The translations under genes and the position numbers were made by a program. DNA of 41,358 bases from positions 1 to 41,358 of the forward strand of contig JAFAHQ010000380.1 of the NCBI GenBank assembly GCA_019237135.1, written 5' to 3'. The DNA is from Alphaproteobacteria bacterium (lineage in GTDB: Bacteria > Pseudomonadota > Alphaproteobacteria > ATCC43930 > CGMCC-115725). The notes below the pieces were generated by a model. The model did no database searches. It was not told the origin of the DNA and saw only the letters and a list, made by a program, of their open reading frames with translations. Positions 16,937 through 24,557 of the stretch are shown in pieces (within the stretch, counting starts at the first letter, position 1; every line of letters begins with the position of its first letter).

Positions 16937-17559
16937 GACCGCACCGAGATGAAGGTCAGCTTTTTGAGCTGCCACAGCTGAAACATGAAATTCTCGAACG
17001 CGTAGCTGTCGTCAATGAACCGGCACCGAAAGTAATAGCTGTAGTCGGCGGTGATGATCAGCCCACTGCCCGGTGCCGTGCTGAATGTCACCAATCCCGT
17101 GTTCGGATCTACGCCGTAGCTCCCCGGGCTTTGGGTAATGCCGTCGAGGTAGACCGCAGTAACGAGGTTGGGTGCTACGATTGGCTCAAGAAAGCCACCG
17201 CCCGGCAGTGTCGCGCCCATCGCCCGTTGCAGCTGGAAGACGGTCGTGCTGGCGTTGCCGACACCGATTTGCTGCCCAGCGACCTGATCATCGCTCGGGT
17301 CGCGAAACAGGAATGTGCCGAAGGCACCCTGGCAGAGCATGAAGAACCCCATTAGGGTTCTCAACTCGTCGTAGCCCGCTGCCGGGTTGTCACGAAGTAA
17401 ATCAAAAACCAGCGTGAACTGCCAAAGCGGATACGGATAATCGAGCGCTCGCAACTCCCGCCCCGACACCGCTCTCTGGATGCGGGTCTGAAAGGTCGGA
17501 GTCTTGGTGACGCTCCAGGCGAGACCAGCCAGCGACGGGAAAACTCCTATGTCCGCCAT
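16933..17559 (-). CDS. DUF2460 (TIGR02217) distal tail / hub protein (RcGTA gp12-like)
   Basis: 208 aa, the standard length. Family features: the RELRALDYPYPLWQFTLVFD block near 45, LMGFFMLCQGAFGTFLFRDPSD near 78, and a C-terminal F.NFMFQLWQLKK. The equivalent RcGTA gp12 is the distal tail protein that forms the ring between tail tube and baseplate hub. ATG 17559 overlaps the stop of the tape-measure gene (ATGA) and its own TGA overlaps the GTG of DUF2163, so it is translationally coupled on both sides. Confidence 0.92.
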   Translation of the reverse strand: MADIGVFPSLAGLAWSVTKTPTFQTRIQRAVSGRELRALDYPYPLWQFTLVFDLLRDNPAAGYDELRTLMGFFMLCQGAFGTFLFRDPSDDQVAGQQIGVGNASTTVFQLQRAMGATLPGGGFLEPIVAPNLVTAVYLDGITQSPGSYGVDPNTGLVTFSTAPGSGLIITADYSYYFRCRFIDDSYAFENFMFQLWQLKKLTFISVRS

Positions 17560-19052
17560 CAGCTCGTCCGCAGCATCGATCCGTTGCGCATCGCGTTGTT
17601 GATCGCCGCAACAAGCGCGCTGCCGTTGCTGCGAAAAAACCGTGCCACGTCCTGGCTATCCATCGCTGAAACACCAAAGTTCACGACGACGGGAGCGCTC
17701 CCGCCACTGGCATTGGTGCCATTGGGCGCGGCAATCAAGCTTTGCAAACCTTGAGAGATATTTGCGGGCAGCACCATCTCATTGCTGTGCAGCTGCGCGA
17801 GCACGCCTCCCGGCCCGAGGCTCGGGACTGCCCACCCACCTTGCGCGCTCGGCACGATGCCTCCATGCTCAAAGCCGAACAGAGTCCCGATTCCTTTGAA
17901 GAGGCTGCCAAGGATTCCAGCGGAGCCGAACAGGCTGCCGAGCCCCGAGCTATCGGCGATGCCGCCGCCCAGCACCTCCTCGCCAGCACCGATGAGACCC
18001 CCCGAGAAGTCCTGATTTCCGCCGCCTGCGAGGCTTGCGCCAAAGAATTTCCCAATTTGGCCAAAAACACCTTTCACTGCCGAGTTGACGAATTCGGCAA
18101 CGATTGATTGAGCGAGGTTGGCCAACGCCTTCTGCACCGTCGTCGTCCCCAGGATAATGCCGGTAACAGAAGTATCGATCGCGCGCTCGACCGGGGCAAC
18201 CAAGTCGTCCCACGCTTTTTTGTTTGCTTCTGCCAGCTTGGTATCGAGCGCTTGGACCTCTCCGACATACTTCTCGTACGCGAGTTCCTGCTCCTCGATC
18301 AGCTTTTGCTGTGTGCGGACATCGTTCTGCGCGGCGTCGAGTTTCTTTTCGTAATAGGCCTGATCGTAAGACCATTTGAGATCGAGGAGGTCTTGTTCCT
18401 GCCGGACCTGTTGCGTAGCCGAAATTTGGCCTAGCGCGGCCTCGTCATCGATCGCCGCTTTGTAGTTGGCGAATTTCGCATCCGTGACCTTTTGATCCGC
18501 CTTGAGCTGGTCAAGCTGGTCTCGTTCGCCTTGCACGGCGAGTTGCTTTTCAAGTTCATAAATGTTGCGCTCGACCGCTAAGTGGGCATTCGATCCGGCT
18601 TCGGTCAGAGCCAGCTTGGCCTGCCAAAACGCCAGCTCTTCGTTCTTTGACTGGCCGAAGAAGCTTTGCTCGGCCAGCAGCTGCTCCTGCAGCTGCGCAC
18701 GCCACGCCGACACGGTGTCGGAACCGGCCCCGCTACGACGAGCGGGGGTCTCGCTCGATCGCGTAGCTCCGTCAAAACGGGCATCCCCTAAGACAGGAGT
18801 CGGCATCATGCCGTCACCGACCGACCCAGCGAGGTTTGCGGCTTTGGACTGCAGCGCGCCAATGCTCGAGCCGACCTGTACGGCAGCAGTGTTGATCTGC
18901 GATTGCGCCTGCTGAGCGGCGGCACCCAGCGCTGCGAACTGGGTCCGCATCGCATCAGTGGCTATCTGAACGGAATTTGACGCAGCCGCCATTCCCGATT
19001 GGAGATCGTCGGTTTGGGCGCTGATGACGACGCTGGCTTCAATGTCGGCCAT
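17559..19052 (-). CDS. Tail tape measure protein
   Basis: 497 aa, short for a tape measure, which predicts a short tail. Residues 1-80 are helical and Ala/Gln-rich; 110-290 are a long charged coiled coil (QLQEQLLAEQSFF, IYELEKQLAVQGERDQLDQL, DAAQNDVRTQQKLIEEQEL); 290-340 is an amphipathic segment (GIILGTTTVQKALANLAQSIV); 340-410 is Gly-rich and hydrophobic; the C-terminus carries HGGIVPSAQGGWAVPSLGPG and HSNEMVLPANISQGL, found at the end of COG5281-type tape-measure proteins. Role: sets tail length and probably crosses the inner membrane during DNA delivery. GAGAGG lies 6 bases upstream of ATG 19052. The chaperone genes just upstream fit. Confidence 0.9.
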   Translation of the reverse strand: MADIEASVVISAQTDDLQSGMAAASNSVQIATDAMRTQFAALGAAAQQAQSQINTAAVQVGSSIGALQSKAANLAGSVGDGMMPTPVLGDARFDGATRSSETPARRSGAGSDTVSAWRAQLQEQLLAEQSFFGQSKNEELAFWQAKLALTEAGSNAHLAVERNIYELEKQLAVQGERDQLDQLKADQKVTDAKFANYKAAIDDEAALGQISATQQVRQEQDLLDLKWSYDQAYYEKKLDAAQNDVRTQQKLIEEQELAYEKYVGEVQALDTKLAEANKKAWDDLVAPVERAIDTSVTGIILGTTTVQKALANLAQSIVAEFVNSAVKGVFGQIGKFFGASLAGGGNQDFSGGLIGAGEEVLGGGIADSSGLGSLFGSAGILGSLFKGIGTLFGFEHGGIVPSAQGGWAVPSLGPGGVLAQLHSNEMVLPANISQGLQSLIAAPNGTNASGGSAPVVVNFGVSAMDSQDVARFFRSNGSALVAAINNAMRNGSMLRTS

Positions 19053-19120
19053 GATAGCCTCTCAATGAGGTGAGCGCTTGAGGCTGCTCATTACCTGCCG
19101 CTACCGGCGCGTTGCGAACG

Positions 19121-19513
19121 TTAATCTCGACTTCTTGCTCTGCTCCGAAGCTCAGCAAAATCAAGTACCACCCCTGGCAGTCCGGCATGAATGTCGCCCG
19201 TGCCAAAGCCTGGGCCGAGTTCGGCGAGGATCCCTGGTATATCAGTGCAGCTCGCGCGGCCTGGCCCCGCGCCGGCCGATAGCATCCGCTTCGGCTGCTG
19301 TTTGCCGATGCCGAGATACGCCCCGACCAGGATATGAACTGGCGGATGCTCGACCCAATATGCCGTGAGCTCTTCGAAATCGAAGAGCGTCATCTGATCG
19401 ATTACGGAGTAACTGTAGCCACAGGCGGTGGCGAGGAGGCCGTAGATATGTCCCCAGCCGTCCTCGCGTCCTGGCCCGGGTCCGATGGTGGTTTCGCGAT
19501 CGTCGAGCCTGCC
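19121..19513 (-). CDS. Tail assembly chaperone T segment, made as a -1 frameshift extension of G
   Basis: This frame has no good start of its own: the first ATG (19393) lacks a ribosome site, while the frame is open and conserved-looking well before it, up to the slippery site (EDGWGHIYGLLATACGYSYS, then VIDQMTLFDFEELTAYWVEHPP). A TGA-TAA pair near 19,555-19,560 closes it further upstream, so entry must occur inside the G gene. A -1 slip at 19513-19519 joins 109 residues of G to 130 residues of T, a GT fusion of 239 aa. G and GT proteins are chaperones for tape-measure assembly in long-tailed phages such as lambda and HK97. The tape-measure gene is next downstream, as expected. Confidence 0.8.
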   Translation of the reverse strand, partial: GRLDDRETTIGPGPGREDGWGHIYGLLATACGYSYSVIDQMTLFDFEELTAYWVEHPPVHILVGAYLGIGKQQPKRMLSAGAGPGRASCTDIPGILAELGPGFGTGDIHAGLPGVVLDFAELRSRARSRD

Positions 19514-19839
19514 CCCGGGACGGTCCCGGGGGCCGCCACTTCCCCCACGCGGTTATCACGCAGCTTTAACCCCGAACCGGTGAGAACCGCATTCAGCACG
19601 GCACTGGCGTTACCAAGATCGAGCAGGTTCTCGACCATGTCAGCCGTTACCTCCGGATAATTGCGTTGCAGTGCCGCGGCGACAATCTCGACGAGCACGC
19701 TGATCTGGGTCTCGCCCATTGACGCGCCGATCTCGGTCAATTGCCGCACCTTCGGCATCAACCGGCGGAGCTGGCCGAGAGTCAGCGGTGGAACCAGCCA
19801 ATCCCGGCCGCCCATCGTAATCGTCACCCCGGGAAGCAT
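19402..19839 (-). CDS. Tail assembly chaperone G
   Basis: 145 aa from ATG 19839, which shares its A with the TAA of the tail tube gene. Residues 1-105 form the structured part (ITMGGRDWLVPPLTLGQLRRLMP, MVENLLDLGNASAVLNAVLTG). After residue ~109, where the slippery heptamer lies, the sequence becomes Pro/Ser/Thr-rich and low in complexity, as expected for a short out-of-frame tail ending at the zero-frame stop. Located between tail tube and tape measure, the universal place for lambda G/GT equivalents. Most ribosomes would make G; a minority would make GT. Confidence 0.85.
   Translation of the reverse strand: MLPGVTITMGGRDWLVPPLTLGQLRRLMPKVRQLTEIGASMGETQISVLVEIVAAALQRNYPEVTADMVENLLDLGNASAVLNAVLTGSGLKLRDNRVGEVAAPGTVPGAGSTIAKPPSDPGQDARTAGDISTASSPPPVATVTP
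19511..19533 (-). other. Programmed -1 frameshift site embedded in a perfect hairpin
   Basis: On the minus strand the zero-frame codons GTC CCG GGG contain the heptamer C-CCG-GGG (19519-19513), which fits X-XXY-YYZ exactly. After slipping, the P-site reads CCC and the A-site GGG, and the T frame continues with GGC. The heptamer is part of a perfect 11-bp inverted repeat, GCCCCCGGGAC (arm 19533-19523) and GTCCCGGGGGC (arm 19521-19511), with one central base. It is the only in-frame canonical heptamer in the window of G where the T frame is open. Confidence 0.75.
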
Positions 19840-20585
19840 TACTCTACCGTACTCAGATAGCCGATCGTTCCGGAAGCATCAGCGAAGGCCGAGAAATCGA
19901 GTTCGTGAATCATCCAGTCGTCGATCTTCGTCGGCAGCGTCAATTTGTCGGCCATGCAGGCGTTGAGACGCAGGGCCATCCCGCTGCCGGCATAGTTGGT
20001 ATAGAAAGTCGCCTTGAAAGTCGGCGTGGTCCCCATCACCTGGTTCGTGATCGTGAGCTTGCTGCCTGACGTCGTCAGATTGTAAGTATATGAGATCAAA
20101 ACGGCCGCGTTCGCATCGGCGGATGAAAAAGTATAGATGCCTGTGGCGAAGTTCACAGAATACTGACCGGCTGCAGAAGGGGTCGACACGCGGTTGAAAC
20201 GCTTGCCGCTGACGGCGTAGACAACGCCAAGGTCGTCGTTGTAATTAGTCGCATTAGCGACAGTTACTGTGTAAGGCGTAGCAGCCGGGATGCTGGCGGC
20301 CTCGAGCTGCGACACCGCAAATTGGCCGGTTGCCGGGGTAAGGCCAAAAAAGATGTCGGAATATAGCAATCCGAGGATCTGGGCGAATTTTGCCTTACCG
20401 GTGATCTTGCCCTGTCCGCGCGCGATCGCCACGGGGAACTGAAGCTGCCCGTACAGCGGCTTATCGGTCCAATCGAAATCGATCTGGATATCCTGGAGCA
20501 CGCCGAACTGGCGCGGGCCAATCCCGGACCCAGTCACGTCGGTGCGTTCGCCCCAGACCGCGCCCGAGCCGAAGCTCAACTGCAT
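19839..20585 (-). CDS. Major tail (tube) protein
   Basis: 248 aa, beta-rich. N-terminal LSFGSGAVWGERTD and FGVLQDIQIDFDW, then a LYGQLQFPVAIARGQGKITGK block typical of tail-tube proteins, a central insertion (about 90-165: tube plus Ig-like loop, with TVTVANATNYNDDLGVVY and YTFSSADANAAVLISYTYN) and a C-terminal return to the tube fold (KATFYTNYAGSGMALRLNACMADKLTLP). Role: forms the helical or ring-stacked tail tube. Its first bases overlap the end of the 76-aa gene and its stop overlaps the start of G. Identification rests on position and pattern, not on a named domain. Confidence 0.8.
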   Translation of the reverse strand: MQLSFGSGAVWGERTDVTGSGIGPRQFGVLQDIQIDFDWTDKPLYGQLQFPVAIARGQGKITGKAKFAQILGLLYSDIFFGLTPATGQFAVSQLEAASIPAATPYTVTVANATNYNDDLGVVYAVSGKRFNRVSTPSAAGQYSVNFATGIYTFSSADANAAVLISYTYNLTTSGSKLTITNQVMGTTPTFKATFYTNYAGSGMALRLNACMADKLTLPTKIDDWMIHELDFSAFADASGTIGYLSTVE

Positions 20586-20806
20586 GTCAGATACTCCCTT
20601 TTCAACAGCCGCTTCAGCGCCTCTTTAGCGGCAAATGCGGCATTCCAGGCCTGCGTGTCGCGCGCGATCGCCGAGCCCGGGAAATGGTCTTGCCACCAGC
20701 GCTCGATCAGCTGATCGATCGAAAAAGTCCTGTTATTCGAGGTGGTCGGGCTTCCTGCATGACCCTCAGGAAACACTGCGCTCCCGTCTGAATCTTCCAC
20801 GGACAT
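20576..20806 (-). CDS. Small phage protein between tail terminator and tail tube, unknown function
   Basis: 76 aa from ATG 20806, which has AGGAG 7 bases upstream. The same frame stays open much further upstream to 21259, but that part is an arginine-rich shadow of the neighbouring gene. N-terminal third is Ser/Asp/Gly-rich and probably disordered; residues 27-73 are helical (FSIDQLIERWWQDHFPGS, WNAAFAAKEALKRLLKREYL). The last 10 bases overlap the tail tube start. A tail-assembly accessory role is suggested only by position. Confidence 0.7.
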   Translation of the reverse strand: MSVEDSDGSAVFPEGHAGSPTTSNNRTFSIDQLIERWWQDHFPGSAIARDTQAWNAAFAAKEALKRLLKREYLTCS

Positions 20807-20856
20807 CGGGATACTCCTACGAGCACGATTCGTTCGTTTGGCGTCGTGCCGCGCGG

Positions 20857-21291
20857 TCAGACGCACAGAATCTCGACCGGGACGATCGCGATCGCCTGGT
20901 CGCCGAGAACGCCCTCGTCGGTTTCGACCTTTCCGGCGATGTAGGCGTGCTGCACCATTGCGGGCAATCCGAGGTTCTGAACGCCTGTCGCCGGCGATGG
21001 CGCCAGCGCAGCTTCGAGCGCGTCGAGCAGGGGGTTCAGAAGCATTGCGGGCGCCAAATAGGGGTCGCTTGAATGAACATAAACATAAAAATCGGCGTAG
21101 AGCGTCCATGCGATCGGCGCCCCCAGCGCCTTGGTCACGGCGTGCCCGCCCTTTTCGCTCATAAACAATGCGGGCTGCTCGGCCGGGGCCACGTCGGCCC
21201 AATGTCGCAGCCGCCGGTTCGCGGTGGCGAAGCTCGCTGCACCAGCCCCAAGCGCCCACAGCGCGGCATAGACCGACTCGCGCACGATCAT
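20857..21291 (-). CDS. Tail terminator / completion protein (DUF3168-like)
   Basis: 144 aa from ATG 21291 with GGAG 8 bases upstream; the frame extends to 21327 without a better start. N-terminal helix MIVRESVYAALWALGAGA, then RLRHWADVAPAEQPALFMSEKG, an alternating beta region WTLYADFYVYVHSSD, a helix LLNPLLDALEAALAPSP and C-terminal TDEGVLGDQAIAIVPVEIL. This helix-beta-beta-helix-beta order and the place between an HK97 gp10-like protein and the tail tube fit tail terminator proteins that cap the tail and bind the connector. DUF3168 is a fold-level suggestion, not a sure domain match. Confidence 0.7.
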   Translation of the reverse strand: MIVRESVYAALWALGAGAASFATANRRLRHWADVAPAEQPALFMSEKGGHAVTKALGAPIAWTLYADFYVYVHSSDPYLAPAMLLNPLLDALEAALAPSPATGVQNLGLPAMVQHAYIAGKVETDEGVLGDQAIAIVPVEILCV

Positions 21292-21334
21292 CGGCCGCTC
21301 TCCGGCCGCGGGAGGCCTCGATCCCACACAGTCA

Positions 21335-21814
21335 TCAAGATACCGCTTCGGCCAGAGCCGCCTCCACCCCGTCGCGGATTGCCGGTCTCATGTCCTCAAG
21401 CGCCGAGCGCAGGAAAGAGCGTTGAGGGAGATCCATACGGCGATCGTGCGCCCGCACATTGATCGTCTTCTCGGCGATCGGCCGACCGAAGGCTTCCGTG
21501 ATGCGCCGGAGGCTCGCTCTGACGCTCACCGTTCCTGCAAAACCGTATTCTTGCACGCCGGCATATCGGTTGTCTGTAAAGACGCTCGCAGTGATGGCAC
21601 CGCCGCTCTGGTCGACGCGCAAGTCGATGCTCGACCGCAGTGATCCGGTACGGCTCCTGAGCACCTGCCCGCTGAGCTTGTCTTGCTGCACGTCGCGCTG
21701 AAGCTCGATCCCCAGCTGCGTGATCGCGCGCTGCAGCCCCGAATTGATTGCGCCAGGCAGGGTACGCAGTTGCTCCATCACCTGCTGGTCGCCAACGAGA
21801 TACGCGGTGATCAC
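21335..21814 (-). CDS. HK97 gp10-family head-tail joining protein
   Basis: 159 aa from GTG 21814, whose GTGA overlaps the TGA of the connector gene. The open frame runs on far upstream only as a shadow of that connector gene. Features of the HK97-gp10 family are QQVMEQLRTLPGAINSGLQRA at the N-terminus, a SGQVLRSRTGSLRSSIDLRV block near 50, YAGVQEYGFAG near 83 and RSFLRSALEDMRP near 130. Role: adaptor between head connector ring and tail. Coupled to the upstream gene by the GTGA overlap. Confidence 0.85.
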   Translation of the reverse strand: MITAYLVGDQQVMEQLRTLPGAINSGLQRAITQLGIELQRDVQQDKLSGQVLRSRTGSLRSSIDLRVDQSGGAITASVFTDNRYAGVQEYGFAGTVSVRASLRRITEAFGRPIAEKTINVRAHDRRMDLPQRSFLRSALEDMRPAIRDGVEAALAEAVS

Positions 21815-22524
21815 ACGGCACCCGCGAGAGTGGCAGTGTCTGTTTGGGTCGGCGCCGGCATCAGGAATCCGGCCACCGGCGCAACGATGCGGTATTGTTG
21901 TATTAGTGTCTTTATCGAGTCGCTCATATCTTTTTGCGAGTACGACACGGTCTCCCCGCCACCGATCGCCCGCGCGACCTCGCCAATGCGGCTGCGCTCG
22001 CGGTAACGCAACGCCACGAGTTCGATGCAGGCTTGAGCCAACTCGGGTGGTGTCACTACATAGCCGGCGGTATATTGCACGGTCACGCATCCCGCCTTTC
22101 GAGGTACTACGTATCCCCTGATAACGAACTGTGTCGGTGTAAAGAAATACCCCGATTGGGACGCCAACGTGCTGACCACACCGACGCCGGCCGGCGCCGG
22201 TGGGGAAGCGAGGATTGGCGGGATAGTCAAGCCATCCACGACGACGAGATTGACGGCGGTTACCGGAAATGCTGCGAATTGGTATCGTACGTCGTACGGG
22301 CCAAGGGGGCCACCTAAACCATCTCGAATCTCGATCCAATCCTGCGAGGCGATCTGCCGATTCAACCAAGTTTGAATAAATTGACTCGCTGCCGTGATCA
22401 GTCGCGTCAACAGCGCGTCGTCGGTAGCGGGAAATGCACTTTGCCCAGTCTGCAGCCACGCCTTGACATCGGCAAGGGTAGTCAGATCGCCAAAGCTTGC
22501 CCCAGACGAAGCAACATTGCCCAT
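21811..22524 (-). CDS. Head-tail connector (gp6-like) protein
   Basis: 237 aa from ATG 22524, sharing its A with the upstream TAA (TAATG). Helical N-terminus (LTTLADVKAWLQTGQ, DDALLTRLITAASQFIQTWLN) as in HK97 gp6/SPP1 gp15-like connector proteins, an inserted beta region (75-150), then VTVQYTAGYVVTPPELAQACIELVALRYRERSRIG, a hallmark of this family. The C-terminal ~50 residues (YSQKDMSDSIKTLIQQYR) are a helix and tail. Role: ring under the portal that joins the head to the tail. Position after the capsid gene and before gp10-like and terminator genes fits. Confidence 0.87.
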   Translation of the reverse strand: MGNVASSGASFGDLTTLADVKAWLQTGQSAFPATDDALLTRLITAASQFIQTWLNRQIASQDWIEIRDGLGGPLGPYDVRYQFAAFPVTAVNLVVVDGLTIPPILASPPAPAGVGVVSTLASQSGYFFTPTQFVIRGYVVPRKAGCVTVQYTAGYVVTPPELAQACIELVALRYRERSRIGEVARAIGGGETVSYSQKDMSDSIKTLIQQYRIVAPVAGFLMPAPTQTDTATLAGAV

Positions 22525-22805
22525 TACGCGTGTCCTGGCTCGTGATCCGCCGCCCTGGCCACGGCACCCCAGATACGAGCGATCGGGGTCGCATTCTTGG
22601 CGATGTCACCGAGCGTAGACATCGCCACCTCCGCGCCGTAGCCAGCAGCAAGGTTGATGACCAGAATATTGGCGAGCCCTTCGATCGCCGCCGATACGCC
22701 GAAACGCTGGGCCGCAGAAAAGAACGCGCGGTTGATCTCCTGCATCGCCTTGACCACTGGATCATCGGCGGTGATCAAGGTGGTCATGGTGTCGTCGGTA
22801 GTCAT
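22524..22805 (-). CDS. Small helical phage protein, unknown function
   Basis: 93 aa from ATG 22805 (ATG 22787 is another option); the longer frame to 22964 adds only a Thr/Trp-rich shadow of the neighbouring gene. The protein is mostly helical: DDPVVKAMQEINRAFFSAAQRFGVS, then IEGLANILVINLAAGYGAEVAMSTLGD. Its TAA overlaps the ATG of the connector gene, and it begins 5 bases after the upstream stop. No known domain recognised; position suggests a head-completion or head-decoration factor. Confidence 0.65.
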   Translation of the reverse strand: MTTDDTMTTLITADDPVVKAMQEINRAFFSAAQRFGVSAAIEGLANILVINLAAGYGAEVAMSTLGDIAKNATPIARIWGAVARAADHEPGHA

Positions 22806-22809
22806 CGCG

Positions 22810-23013
22810 TCACCGCCCGGCCACGTGATCGTCCAGCGCCAGCACAGTCCGGTTGCGGTCGTGGATGACATAGCCGCCATTGTGGAGTAAGGGAACGGCG
22901 ACGTCGCGCGGTACCAGCACGACCCCGTCGAGGTCGTGCGGGTACCGCTTTGTCCCGTGCCCAACGGCGTCCCACACCGGGAACACGGCCCGTAATGCGA
23001 CTAGATCAGACAC
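22810..23013 (-). CDS. Small phage protein downstream of the capsid, unknown function
   Basis: 67 aa from GTG 23013, with AAGGGA 8 bases upstream. Sequence is compact and beta-like (VALRAVFPVWDAVGHGTKRYP, GVVLVPRDVAVPLLHNGGYVI). A gene of this size between the capsid and connector genes is common in long-tailed phages, but I cannot assign a function. Confidence 0.65.
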   Translation of the reverse strand: MSDLVALRAVFPVWDAVGHGTKRYPHDLDGVVLVPRDVAVPLLHNGGYVIHDRNRTVLALDDHVAGR

Positions 23014-23057
23014 GGAGGTATCCCTTCAGCCCAAATCAGAGATTGTCAGAGCGCTGC

Positions 23058-24557
23058 TCAGCCGTTGCCGATGTTGCAAATCACACCCATTGCGAACGGC
23101 GCATACACGGCGAGCACCTCTTCGGCATAGACACCGACCTGGCGCTGGCGGGTGACGAGTGGCCAGTCGATCTGGTAGTAGTCTTGCCGGGTCTTGATCT
23201 CAGCGACGTTCGGCACTTCGTTCGACTGGTATTGGATCGGCAAGTTCTCGGCCCAACCGATAATCGTGCCCGGCGGTACGCGGGGGTGGATCTTGATCGG
23301 GATCCGAAGGCCGCCATCGATCGCGAAGGGATTATAGTAGAACTGCACTACTCCGGACGCTGTAACATGATATTCGCCCTGGCTCCCGTCCGCTGGTGAG
23401 TCGTAGCGCAGCAACGGTCCCGATGCGTTCGACAGGACTTTGCTGGTGACGTTCTTCAGTTCTTGGGAGTTGACATAGAGGACGGTCGGCGAAAGCTCGA
23501 AATTGTCCCACATCTTCTGAAACATCGTGTCGATTTCGACGACCGAGCCACGACCGGACGAGGTCAGTGGCGTCCCGGTGCCCGCAATGCCGGTCGGCAT
23601 GATATTTACATAGGCATTCGACCCTGGCATGAGCGCGGTGGTCAACAGCCCGTCATACGCAAAGCTGGAATTGGCTGAATTGTCCGCGGTAATCGCGGTC
23701 TGTGACTGGTTGCCGGTGCTGAGCGGGACACTGACGGCAAGACTGTTGATTGTCGTGATCGCTTGCAAGGTTTCGGCGCCACTCGCGTTCGAGATATACC
23801 ACGCGTAAGCAACGGCACCCTGCATCGCCGCGACGCTGCAGAACAGTGTCTGGCCTAGCGTCACCGCCTGGCTCGCCTCGGCACTGATGTTCGACGAGCC
23901 GCCGAACAGCATATAGCCCTTCCCATCCGCTCCTGTGACGTTTTTCGAGGTGGCGACACCGTTCAGGATGGTGGAGCTCTGGTATCCTTCTAGGGTCAGG
24001 CCGACAACCTTGACGTAATAGGTCCCCGTCGGCAGTGTCGCGCCGCTGCCCGATGCTGACAACGTCGGGGTCGCCGGCGTGCCGAGCATCAATGTGGCGT
24101 TGCCGGCGAGGATTGCCATCTCCTCCTTGAGCATCATTTTTTGCAGAAGGCGGAAGGTCATTCGCGCCTGAATATCCTCGAACTGGCGACCGGCCGAGAT
24201 TGCTTCGAAGGTCGCTGCGTCCTCCTCGCCGATTGTCACGTAAGTGGCTGATTTGTTCGAGGTCGAATAGGACATCTGCCCTGAGCGCTGGCCCTCGGGA
24301 ACCCATCCCATCGCGTCGAAGCCGGAGCCCATAATTGTGTTGACTTGGCGCCAGTTTGTGGCTGAGCCCGTGCCGCCGCCGACGCGTGGCATCACGTTCC
24401 TGATCGGGGTCACGAAGGGATAGAGGTTCTTGGCCGGCGCCTGCAGGTCGTAGGCAAGCAGACCCGTTGCGGTCGAGATCGACTTGGCAAGCGCGTCGCT
24501 TGGTTTGGCCAAAGCCCCTTTCAGAAGCTCCAGCGATTCCTGGGTGATCGGATTCAT
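23058..24557 (-). CDS. Major capsid protein with inserted Ig-like domain
   Basis: 499 aa from ATG 24557, which has GGGAGG 8 bases upstream; a longer frame to 24653 runs through the terminator hairpin and is rejected. The N-terminal part has LAYDLQAPAKNLYPFVTPIRN, SATNWRQVNTI and a helix QARMTFRLLQKMMLKEEMAILAGN (130-153), as in HK97-fold capsid proteins. Residues ~160-285 are a Thr/Gly/Ser-rich beta stretch (LPTGTYYVKVVGLTLEGYQ, AVAYAWYISNASG) resembling fibronectin or Ig-like domains. The HK97-like pattern resumes with LSPTVLYVNSQELKNVTSKVL and ends VYAPFAMGVICNIGNG. Role: forms the icosahedral shell. Upstream neighbour is the prohead protease, as in all HK97-like head modules. Confidence 0.83.
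   Translation of the reverse strand: MNPITQESLELLKGALAKPSDALAKSISTATGLLAYDLQAPAKNLYPFVTPIRNVMPRVGGGTGSATNWRQVNTIMGSGFDAMGWVPEGQRSGQMSYSTSNKSATYVTIGEEDAATFEAISAGRQFEDIQARMTFRLLQKMMLKEEMAILAGNATLMLGTPATPTLSASGSGATLPTGTYYVKVVGLTLEGYQSSTILNGVATSKNVTGADGKGYMLFGGSSNISAEASQAVTLGQTLFCSVAAMQGAVAYAWYISNASGAETLQAITTINSLAVSVPLSTGNQSQTAITADNSANSSFAYDGLLTTALMPGSNAYVNIMPTGIAGTGTPLTSSGRGSVVEIDTMFQKMWDNFELSPTVLYVNSQELKNVTSKVLSNASGPLLRYDSPADGSQGEYHVTASGVVQFYYNPFAIDGGLRIPIKIHPRVPPGTIIGWAENLPIQYQSNEVPNVAEIKTRQDYYQIDWPLVTRQRQVGVYAEEVLAVYAPFAMGVICNIGNG

Noticed and set aside
20807-21259. Upstream extension of the 76-aa gene
   Set aside because: It overlaps the tail terminator gene and is Arg-rich; AGGAG before ATG 20806 fixes the start.
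21815-22765. Long N-terminal extension of the gp10-like frame
   Set aside because: The extension overlaps the connector gene in another frame and is Arg/Ser/Trp-rich; the GTG at 21814 with GTGA overlap explains the real start.
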